NCBI GenBank assembly: GCA_947589725.1 | Contig: CANQCQ010000017.1 | Coordinates: 1-11,686, forward strand | Reading direction: 5' to 3' | DNA length: 11,686 bases | Origin: an uncultured Bacilli bacterium | GTDB lineage: Bacteria > Bacillota_I > Bacilli_A > RF39 > UBA660 | Part shown: one piece after another, positions 7,022 through 11,686 of the stretch | How positions within the stretch are numbered: position 1 is the first letter of the stretch | Layout of the letters: every line of letters starts with the position of its first letter | Translations under genes and position numbers: made by a program | Notes under the pieces: model-generated | The model's input: the letters and a program-made list of their open reading frames with translations, nothing else | Database searches by the model: none | What the model was told of the DNA's origin: nothing

Positions 7022-7599
7022 TTTCTACCTCCAATTAATTCATCAACTATTTTTAAATAATCGATTCTTGGGTTATATCCATCCTTTATTAAATAAGCAT
7101 TTTCTCTAAAAAAGTTTATTGGAATAGACTTTCTATTAAAATTATTTAAAAATTTTGTTAATACATCAGTAGTTAATAGATATGTTTCATTAAGAGTAGT
7201 AAATCTTACTACTAAAAAAGATATTCCACTATGTCTTTCAATATTTTGTAAATGCTTTATTTGGTGTGGATGAATATTAACTAAAGAGAAAGCTGTTGAA
7301 CTTTTACATTCTTTGGCTTCAAAATCAATATAATAACCTTTATATATACCATTATAATCTGTTGTAGATGGTATAGTAAAAAAAGCTTCTTTAATAATTG
7401 CTTTATTACGAGAAGGATAATCTACCTTAGTTATCTTAATAGGGGTAGGTTTTTTATATATAAATGCTTTATCAATATCTCGGTAATACTGATTTGATTG
7501 ATTTAGTTCATCTTCTAAATCCATACCTCTATTTTTATGGCTTTGTGATGTATCAATAGCATCATTTATGTTTTTCTTTAAACCATTAGGATAGTTCAT
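7018..7599 (-). CDS. recU: Holliday junction resolvase RecU
   Basis: RecU resolves Holliday junctions during recombination and chromosome segregation in Gram-positives and modulates RecA. The protein resembles Bacillus RecU throughout: MNYPNG at the start, NRGMDLEDELNQSN (23-36), KKPTPIKI (49-56), and the nuclease core TTDYNGIYKG (79-88) with D81, then IDFEAKE (91-97) with E94 and K96. PRIDYLKIVDEL ends it. Length is 193 residues against about 206 in Bacillus. A longer reading from an ATG at 7614 has no ribosome-binding site and sits right at the -10 box. The chosen ATG at 7599 has GGTGAT 3 nt upstream, which can pair with the 16S 3' end. It is first in an operon with the PBP gene. Confidence 0.95.
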   Translation of the reverse strand: MNYPNGLKKNINDAIDTSQSHKNRGMDLEDELNQSNQYYRDIDKAFIYKKPTPIKITKVDYPSRNKAIIKEAFFTIPSTTDYNGIYKGYYIDFEAKECKSSTAFSLVNIHPHQIKHLQNIERHSGISFLVVRFTTLNETYLLTTDVLTKFLNNFNRKSIPINFFRENAYLIKDGYNPRIDYLKIVDELIGGRK

Positions 7600-7616
7600 C
7601 TCATCACCTATCATTA

Positions 7617-7645
7617 ATTATACTATAAATATATTATTTTTGCCA
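7617..7645 (-). promoter_or_regulatory. Promoter of the recU-PBP1 operon
   Basis: On the minus strand TATAAT (7622-7617) is a perfect -10. A poor -35, TGGCAA (7645-7640), lies 17 bp upstream. Predicted transcription starts near 7610, giving a very short leader before the ATG at 7599. Confidence 0.5.
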
Positions 7646-7688
7646 TATAAATGTTATATGTATTTTTTATCTTATTTTGTCGAATGTG

Positions 7689-7716
7689 TTGCTTTATATT
7701 AATTGTGTTTTAAAAT
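7689..7716 (+). promoter_or_regulatory. Putative promoter of the small ORF and gpsB
   Basis: TTGCTT (7689-7694) and TAAAAT (7711-7716) are separated by 16 bp and lie 17 bp before the ATG at 7734. It is divergent from the recU promoter across 7600-7733, which otherwise holds nothing I recognise. Confidence 0.4.
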
Positions 7717-7733
7717 GAAATTGGGTGATAAAG

Positions 7734-7856
7734 ATGGATACATTAGAAATATTAAAAATATTAAATGGAATGAGTGTTAAAACAAATAATGCTTGTCTTA
7801 GAATGGATTTGTATTATATAATAAATGGGTTACCAATTGACAAAAATTATCAATAA
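7734..7856 (+). CDS. Possible small protein of 40 residues
   Basis: An ORF of 40 codons plus TAA reads MDTLEILKILNGMSVK to residue 16, then a middle part with C21 and R23, and ends YYIINGLPIDKNYQ. It has a ribosome-binding site, GGTGAT at 7724-7729, 4 nt before the ATG, of the same kind as recU and gpsB, and a plausible promoter. It has no membrane segment. I do not recognise it. The end, YIINGLPIDKNY, faintly recalls the YppF family, small proteins I remember from the recU neighbourhood in Bacillus, but this rests on memory and a few residues. Against it: it is short, and its 3' end contains a near-consensus promoter for gpsB, so the frame may be accidental. Confidence 0.45.
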   Translation: MDTLEILKILNGMSVKTNNACLRMDLYYIINGLPIDKNYQ

Positions 7857-7876
7857 TGCCATAATATTGGTATAAA
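7837..7876 (+). promoter_or_regulatory. Tandem promoters of gpsB
   Basis: The upstream promoter is TTGACA (7837-7842, perfect) plus 17 bp plus CATAAT (7860-7865), the best -35/-10 pair in the window. A second extended -10, TGGTATAAA, lies at 7868-7876, 19 bp before the gpsB ATG at 7896. The TTGACA overlaps the final codons of the small ORF at 7734. Confidence 0.65.
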
Positions 7877-7895
7877 GTAAGGATTGGTGATTGGT

Positions 7896-8258
7896 ATGTA
7901 TCAAAATAAGATTACTCTTACACCACAAGAGATTTTTGACAAGGATTTTAAGATTGATACAAGAGGGTATCGACTAAAAGAAGTTGATCAATTTTTGGAT
8001 ATAGTAATAAGTGATTATAAACAGTTCTTGAATATAATTGATAATCTTGAAAAAGAAAAAGCTGACTTACTTGCTGAAATTATGTCTTTGAAACAAGAAT
8101 TAAGAAATTCCAAACTTGATGTTGAAGCCTCACGTAATACTGATATGCCTGAGGTAACTAATGTGGATATTATTCGTCGTGTTTCTCAATTAGAAAAACT
8201 TGTTTATAGTTTAAAAAGTGATGTTGATAAGAGTAATGAAGAAATTGATAGTGATTAA
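7896..8258 (+). CDS. gpsB: Cell-division protein GpsB (DivIVA-like)
   Basis: GpsB is a small cytoplasmic coiled-coil adaptor at the septum that recruits class A PBPs and couples division to elongation in Firmicutes. The N-terminal DivIVA-like membrane-binding domain is clear: LTPQEIFDKDFKIDTRGY then KEVDQFLD (28-35). Y25, D31 and D35, the PBP-binding groove in Bacillus GpsB, fall at the same numbers when counted from this ATG. A coiled coil runs from about 36 to 75, a variable linker follows, and the C-terminal oligomerisation helix is VDIIRRVSQLEKLVYSLK (91-108). The 120 residues are slightly longer than in Bacillus. An upstream in-frame TTG at 7884 is rejected; GGTGAT at 7886-7891 serves the ATG. 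Its stop touches rnpB. Confidence 0.93.
   Translation: MYQNKITLTPQEIFDKDFKIDTRGYRLKEVDQFLDIVISDYKQFLNIIDNLEKEKADLLAEIMSLKQELRNSKLDVEASRNTDMPEVTNVDIIRRVSQLEKLVYSLKSDVDKSNEEIDSD
8224..8252 (+). promoter_or_regulatory. Putative rnpB promoter inside the 3' end of gpsB
   Basis: TTGATA (8224-8229, five of six) is followed by exactly 17 bp and GATAGT (8247-8252, four of six). Transcription would start about 7 nt later, near 8259-8260, which is where helix P1 of the RNase P RNA begins. All of it lies within the last 12 codons of gpsB. Confidence 0.5.
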
Positions 8259-8615
8259 AACAATATATATAGACAAACGCTGGAATTTTTAAGATTCTTG
8301 AGGAAAGTCCATGCTAGCACAGACCTGAAATGGCTGTAGTGATCGTGTTTAGGGAATAAATAACCTAGAGTAGTTATACTAACGGCGGACAATAAGCCTA
8401 AGTCAAAAGATATGGCTTATCCGTAAAGTGCCACAGTGACGAATCTTTTGGAAACGAAAGAATGAAACGAGGTAAACCCCGCGAGCTAGAAACCCAAAAT
8501 ATGGTAGGGGAGTCTTAACAAAAAAATAAAAATGGAGTTAAGGACTGGGTAACCAGTAGATAAATGTTTGTCGCTTCTTAAAGAAGAACAGAACATGGCT
8601 TATTTATATATTGTT
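8259..8615 (+). ncRNA. rnpB: RNase P RNA, Bacillus (type B) class
   Basis: This is the catalytic RNA of ribonuclease P, which removes the 5' leader of precursor tRNA. Conserved blocks appear in order: GAGGAAAGTCCATGCTAGCA (8300-8319, CR I with the 5' P4 strand), GTGCCACAGTGACGAA (8428-8443), GGTAAACCCCGCGAG (8471-8485), AACCCAAAATATGGTAGGGG (8491-8510, P15 region) and ACAGAACATGGCTTA (8588-8602, CR V with the 3' P4 strand). The arrangement matches the Bacillus type rather than the E. coli type. Helix P1 is 8258-8269 paired with 8605-8616, perfect and almost all A-U. At about 357 nt it is shorter than the 401 nt of B. subtilis. It has visibly higher GC than its surroundings. The exact ends are inferred from P1. 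Confidence 0.96.
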
Positions 8616-8635
8616 TATAACTAGTGAGGTGTATT

Positions 8636-9145
8636 ATGAAAGAATTAGGGGCATATTTAAAACAAGTTAGAATTTCTAATGGTGTTAATATTGCAGAAGT
8701 TGCTGAAGACCTAGATCTTACTGTTACTGAGCTAGAAAATATAGAATCTGGTAATGCTAAAGCTTTTAAAGATTTATATGAACTAAAAGATTATATAAAA
8801 ATATATTCTAAATATTTGGGATTGAATCCGGAAAAAATAGTAGATGAGTTTAATGGCTTTTTATTTGAACATACTTCAAAATTGTCCTTAGATGATATTA
8901 AATCTGCTATGAAAAAAAATCCAGATCAAAATCAAGATAATGTTAAAAAGATTAAATCTCCATATACTAAGGAATATAAAAAGAAGTCTTATACATTGCC
9001 AATATTTATAGTAGGAATAGTTTTAATTATAGTAATTTTTATTATAATTTATTTTGTTGTTAGTAGTATACATGATGTTCCTACTAGAGTAGATGAATTA
9101 TTACCTGTTGGTGGAAAGGAGTATATTTATGAATTTTCCTACTAA
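8636..9145 (+). CDS. Short RodZ-like protein (HTH plus one membrane helix)
   Basis: The protein has a Cro/C1-type helix-turn-helix domain of the RodZ kind at residues about 4-66 (LGAYLKQVRISNGVNIAEVA, then LTVTELENIESG). A basic linker (100-118) leads to one membrane helix, about 121-143, and an outside tail of only about 26 residues. RodZ links MreB to the membrane and the elongation machinery. Bacillus YmfM, which precedes pgsA, is the likely orthologue, but the usual outside beta domain is missing here. A GTG at 8624 would extend the frame by four codons, but it overlaps GAGGTG, the ribosome-binding site of the ATG at 8636. There is no terminator between rnpB and this gene. It overlaps pgsA by 17 nt. 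Confidence 0.85.
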   Translation: MKELGAYLKQVRISNGVNIAEVAEDLDLTVTELENIESGNAKAFKDLYELKDYIKIYSKYLGLNPEKIVDEFNGFLFEHTSKLSLDDIKSAMKKNPDQNQDNVKKIKSPYTKEYKKKSYTLPIFIVGIVLIIVIFIIIYFVVSSIHDVPTRVDELLPVGGKEYIYEFSY

Positions 9146-9725
9146 GTTAACTGTCTTGAGATTAATTTTATCAATATTTATAATTATTATTTTATGCTTT
9201 CCATTTTATATGATTGGAGTACAATTCCCAGTTATTTATGTACTTGGAGTTGGGATGGAAGTACAATATTTGATAGCTGGAGTTATATTTGTTATAGCTA
9301 GTGTTACGGACTGGTTTGATGGATATTTAGCTAGAAAAAATAATCAAGTAACAGATACTGGTAAAATGTTAGATGCTATAGCTGATAAGGCATTAGTTAA
9401 TTCTGTTTTAATAATATTAGCTGCTCAAGGATTTATGAATGTTATTATTCCAGTTGTTATAGTATTAAGAGATATAGTTGTTAATGCAATTAAAATGGAA
9501 GCTGCTGCAAAAGGAAAAGTAGTTGCCGCAATAAAAAGTGGTAAATTTAAAACAGCAACTCTTATGGTTGGTACAACATTGACATTCTTTTATAATTTCC
9601 CTTTTGAGTTAATAAATATTAATGTTGCAAGTTTCTTGTTATATATAGCAGTAATCTTATCTATTATTTCTGGTATCCAATATTGGAATTTAAATAAAAA
9701 TATAATTTTTTCAAATGAGAATTAA
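9129..9725 (+). CDS. pgsA: CDP-diacylglycerol--glycerol-3-phosphate 3-phosphatidyltransferase
   Basis: PgsA is an integral membrane enzyme that joins CDP-diacylglycerol to glycerol-3-phosphate, the committed step to phosphatidylglycerol. The CDP-alcohol phosphotransferase signature is complete: D61-x2-D64-G-x2-A68-R69-x8-G78-x3-D82-x3-D86. About five to six hydrophobic segments surround it. MNFPTKLTVLRLILS is the expected N-terminus, and 198 residues is a normal length. An ATG at 9093 in the same frame would add 12 residues, but AAGGAG at 9116-9121 serves the ATG at 9129. The start lies inside the RodZ-like gene, as expected for coupled translation. The usual Bacillus neighbour cinA is absent before recA. 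A good terminator follows. Confidence 0.95.
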   Translation: MNFPTKLTVLRLILSIFIIIILCFPFYMIGVQFPVIYVLGVGMEVQYLIAGVIFVIASVTDWFDGYLARKNNQVTDTGKMLDAIADKALVNSVLIILAAQGFMNVIIPVVIVLRDIVVNAIKMEAAAKGKVVAAIKSGKFKTATLMVGTTLTFFYNFPFELININVASFLLYIAVILSIISGIQYWNLNKNIIFSNEN

Positions 9726-9734
9726 TTTTTCTTC

Positions 9735-9770
9735 AAAAGTACTTTTTTAGTAAGTACTTTTTTATTTTTC
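9735..9770 (+). terminator. Rho-independent terminator after pgsA
   Basis: AAAAGTACTT (9735-9744) pairs perfectly with AAGTACTTTT (9752-9761) around a 7-nt loop and runs into TTTATTTTTC. It separates the RodZ-like/pgsA unit from recA. The left A-run also allows some action on the other strand. Confidence 0.85.
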
Positions 9771-9795
9771 ATTTAAAATAATTTTTAAAAAAATT

Positions 9796-9809
9796 AAAAC
9801 AATTGTTCG
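9796..9809 (+). promoter_or_regulatory. LexA (DinR) SOS box of recA
   Basis: On the minus strand the sequence is CGAAC-AATT-GTTTT, against the Gram-positive SOS consensus CGAACRNRYGTTYC; two positions deviate. The core AACAATTGTT is a perfect palindrome. It ends 8 bp before the recA -35. DNA-damage induction of recA is the expected result. Confidence 0.7.
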
Positions 9810-9817
9810 AAAAGGAC

Positions 9818-9846
9818 TTGCTTTTTATTTTTTGTTATTATACAAT
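9818..9846 (+). promoter_or_regulatory. Promoter of recA
   Basis: TTGCTT (9818-9823) and TACAAT (9841-9846, five of six) are separated by exactly 17 bp. The ATG at 9877 is 30 bp downstream with GGAGG at 9867-9871. Confidence 0.7.
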
Positions 9847-9876
9847 TAATTTGTAAGTTATTGAACGGAGGATTTT

Positions 9877-10914
9877 ATGAAAACTGTAGATAAAGATGTT
9901 TCAAAAGATAAAGCTTTGGAGCAAGTTTTAAATGATATTGAAAAACAATTTGGAAAAGGATCAATTATGAAATTGGGTGATAATAAACACATAAAAGTAG
10001 ATGTTTGTTCTAGTGGATGCTTATCACTAGATATTGCCTTAGGTGTTGGTGGTTATCCTAGAGGAAGAATAATAGAAATTTATGGACCAGAGTCAAGTGG
10101 TAAAACAACATTTGCTTTACAAGCAATTGCCGAACATCAAAAATTAGGTGGAAGAGCTGCTTTTATTGATGCTGAACATGCTTTAGACCCTGAATATGCA
10201 GAACGTTTAGGAGTTAATATAGATGAACTATTGTTAAGTCAACCTGATACAGGAGAACAGGCTTTGGAAATTTGTGATGCGTTAGTTAGAAGCCATGCTA
10301 TTAGTATAATAGTAATAGATTCAGTTGCCGCATTAGTTCCACAGGCAGAAATAGATGGAGAAATGGGAGATTCTCATGTTGGACTTCAAGCTCGATTAAT
10401 GTCTCAAGCATTAAGAAAATTATCTGGAACAATTAGTAAAACTAATACTACTTGTATTTTTATAAATCAGTTACGTGAAAAAGTTGGAGTAATGTTTGGA
10501 AATCCAGAAACAACTCCAGGAGGTAGAGCTTTAAAATTTTATTCATCAGTTAGACTTGAAATTAGACGTAGTGAACAGTTAAAAATGGGTGATGGAATTG
10601 TAGGTAATAGAACAAATATTAAAGTTGTTAAAAATAAAGTAGCTCCTCCTTTTAAGACAGCTACTGTTGATATAATGTATGGTGAAGGTGTATCAAGAGA
10701 AGGAGAAATAGTTGATTTAGCTGCAGAAGCTGGAATTGTTGAAAAAAGTGGTGCTTGGTATGCTTATCAAGGAGAAAAACTAGGTCAAGGTAAAGAAAAT
10801 GTTAAATTATTATTAAAGGATAATATTGAATTAAAAAATGAACTAGAGAAAAAAGTCAGAGAATATTATGATATAGCTTTAGATGATAATAAAGAAGAAA
10901 AAAAGGAAAAATAA
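9877..10914 (+). CDS. recA: Recombinase RecA
   Basis: RecA forms ATP-dependent filaments on single-stranded DNA, performs strand exchange, and stimulates LexA self-cleavage. The 345 residues contain all hallmarks: Walker A GPESSGKT (70-77), catalytic E100 in [13 protein letters not shown], Walker B IIVIDS (144-149), loop L1 around [13 protein letters not shown] (158-170), the [16 protein letters not shown] block (196-211) leading into loop L2, and the C-terminal domain around [14 protein letters not shown] (292-305). The C-terminal tail, [10 protein letters not shown], is charged and short. The start has GGAGG 5 nt upstream and matches family N-termini. The gene has its own promoter and SOS box. 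It follows pgsA as in Bacillus, but without cinA, and is followed by murE rather than rny. Confidence 0.98.
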   Translation: MKTVDKDVSKDKALEQVLNDIEKQFGKGSIMKLGDNKHIKVDVCSSGCLSLDIALGVGGYPRGRIIEIYGPESSGKTTFALQAIAEHQKLGGRAAFIDAEHALDPEYAERLGVNIDELLLSQPDTGEQALEICDALVRSHAISIIVIDSVAALVPQAEIDGEMGDSHVGLQARLMSQALRKLSGTISKTNTTCIFINQLREKVGVMFGNPETTPGGRALKFYSSVRLEIRRSEQLKMGDGIVGNRTNIKVVKNKVAPPFKTATVDIMYGEGVSREGEIVDLAAEAGIVEKSGAWYAYQGEKLGQGKENVKLLLKDNIELKNELEKKVREYYDIALDDNKEEKKEK

Positions 10915-10933
10915 TTTCCTTTCTTTGTGTTTT
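10902..10933 (+). terminator. Possible weak hairpin after recA
   Basis: AAAGGAAA (10902-10909) can pair with TTTCCTTT (10915-10922) across the recA stop codon, followed by CTTTGTGTTTT. The stem is only 8 bp with two G-C pairs and the T-run is broken, so some read-through into murE is likely. Confidence 0.3.
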
Positions 10934-10959
10934 AGAATAAATTATTTTAGGTGAGAATT

Positions 10960-11686
10960 ATGAAAAAATTAAATGAAATAATAGATTGTAATTTAAAAAT
11001 AGATATTAGTGGAATTACTGATGACTCAAGAAGTGTTGAAAAAGGTTTTTTGTTTGTTGCAACAAAAGGATTTAATGTAGATCATTATGATTATATTGAA
11101 GATGCAATAAAAAATGGATGCTCTTGTGTTATTACAGATAGAAAAATAAATTTTAATATTCCCTATATTATAGTAGAAAATATTAATGAAAAATATTATG
11201 AATTATGTGCAAAATTTTATGACATAGATCTTGATAAGTTTTCATTTATAGGAATTACCGGTACAGATGGGAAAACAACATCTACAACTATTATTAAAAA
11301 CTTAATTAGCAATTTATATAAAACTACATATATTGGTACTAATGGAGCTGAAATTGGCAAAATTCATATGAAAACTAATAATACAACTCCAATCATACCA
11401 GAATTATATAGTGTGTTAAGTTGTGCAAAAAAAGAAAAATGTAAAAATATTGTAATGGAAGTTTCAAGCGAAGCTTTATTACATAAGCGAGTAAAAGGTA
11501 TTAAATATAAAATTGTTGGAATTACTAATATAACTGAAGATCATTTAAATGTTCATAAAACTATAGAAAATTATATTGAATGTAAAAAGTCTTTATTGAA
11601 CTATTTGTGTGATGATGGTTACGCTATTGTAAATGGTGATGACGAAAATTGTAAAAAAATTAACACTAAAAATACAATTAAGTTTG
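10960..11686 (+). CDS. murE: UDP-N-acetylmuramyl-peptide synthetase MurE, N-terminal part, cut by window edge
   Basis: MurE adds the third residue (L-lysine or diaminopimelate) to the UDP-MurNAc-dipeptide in the cytoplasm, using ATP. The first 242 codons are present and the frame is open at the edge. Visible are the substrate-binding DDSR (21-24), the Mur-ligase P-loop GITGTDGKTT (98-107), NTTP (141-144), MEVSSEAL (166-173), NITEDHLNVH (190-199), and K209 in IECKKSLL at the place of the carbamoylated lysine. These favour MurE over MurF or MurD. The amino-acid specificity motif is beyond the window. AGGTGA at 10949-10954 precedes the ATG by 5 nt. The gap to recA is 45 bp with no strong promoter, so it may be partly read through from recA. 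Confidence 0.92.
   Translation, partial: MKKLNEIIDCNLKIDISGITDDSRSVEKGFLFVATKGFNVDHYDYIEDAIKNGCSCVITDRKINFNIPYIIVENINEKYYELCAKFYDIDLDKFSFIGITGTDGKTTSTTIIKNLISNLYKTTYIGTNGAEIGKIHMKTNNTTPIIPELYSVLSCAKKEKCKNIVMEVSSEALLHKRVKGIKYKIVGITNITEDHLNVHKTIENYIECKKSLLNYLCDDGYAIVNGDDENCKKINTKNTIKF

Noticed and set aside
7681..7694. Half SOS-box-like CGAATGTGTTG between recU and the small ORF
   Set aside because: The left arm is CGAAT instead of CGAAC and the spacing to GTT is wrong for a LexA site.
9093..9128. ATG at 9093 as pgsA start
   Set aside because: It has no ribosome-binding site and adds a non-conserved extension; AAGGAG serves the ATG at 9129.
10933..10938. TAGAAT as a murE promoter -10
   Set aside because: There is no TG extension and no -35-like hexamer at a usable distance; in DNA this AT-rich such matches are common.
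1..11686. Alternative genetic code (TGA as Trp), considered because of the AT-richness
   Set aside because: recU and the PBP gene both end at TGA at the expected family length, and Trp residues are TGG.
1..11686. Mobile elements, CRISPR arrays, tRNA genes, riboswitches, defence or toxin-antitoxin genes
   Set aside because: No transposase, spaced repeats, tRNA cloverleaf sequence or known riboswitch core was seen; all larger genes except the two membrane proteins are core housekeeping functions.

Overview
The window is a stretch of chromosomal housekeeping genes from a very AT-rich, low-GC Gram-positive bacterium. The protein sequences and gene pairs resemble Bacilli: recU next to a class A PBP, gpsB next to a type-B-like rnpB, and a RodZ-like gene followed by pgsA and then recA. 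TGA works as a stop for recU and the PBP gene, and tryptophan is TGG, so this is genetic code 11 and not a Mycoplasma. My best guess, by inference only, is an uncultured gut Bacilli lineage with a reduced genome (RF39 or Erysipelotrichales-like).

Layout. 1-349 (-) is the N-terminal part of the ribosome-assembly GTPase Der. A divergent promoter region separates it from two unrecognised membrane-protein genes (477-1468, +). Next come hup (HU), a strong terminator, cca (tRNA CCA-adding enzyme), dnaD (primosome) and nth (endonuclease III), all +. A perfect 21-bp hairpin then separates nth from the convergent pair recU-PBP1 (-), which reads recU (7599-7018) then PBP1 (7021-4403) with a 4-nt overlap. 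After a divergent intergenic region come a possible 40-codon ORF, gpsB, the RNase P RNA gene, a short RodZ-like gene, pgsA, a terminator, a LexA-box-controlled recA, and the start of murE, all +.

How they fit together. PBP1, GpsB, RodZ-like and MurE belong to cell-wall synthesis. The PBP1 cytoplasmic tail carries an SRxxR motif of the kind bound by GpsB, and GpsB keeps the groove residues. RecA, RecU, Nth, DnaD and HU belong to replication, recombination and repair. Cca and RNase P RNA act on the two processing ends of tRNA. PgsA makes the anionic phospholipid precursor.

I found no mobile element, CRISPR array, prophage, toxin-antitoxin pair or defence system, and no convincing new multi-gene system. 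The interesting points are regulatory and architectural: an rnpB promoter that seems to lie inside the last gpsB codons, a stem that carries two convergent stop codons, a small ORF whose 3' end holds a near-consensus promoter, a repeat cluster before hup, recurrent extended -10 promoters, and a PBP with three membrane segments and an altered glycosyltransferase motif. Six gene starts are placed downstream of the longest open frame, mostly from ribosome-binding sites.
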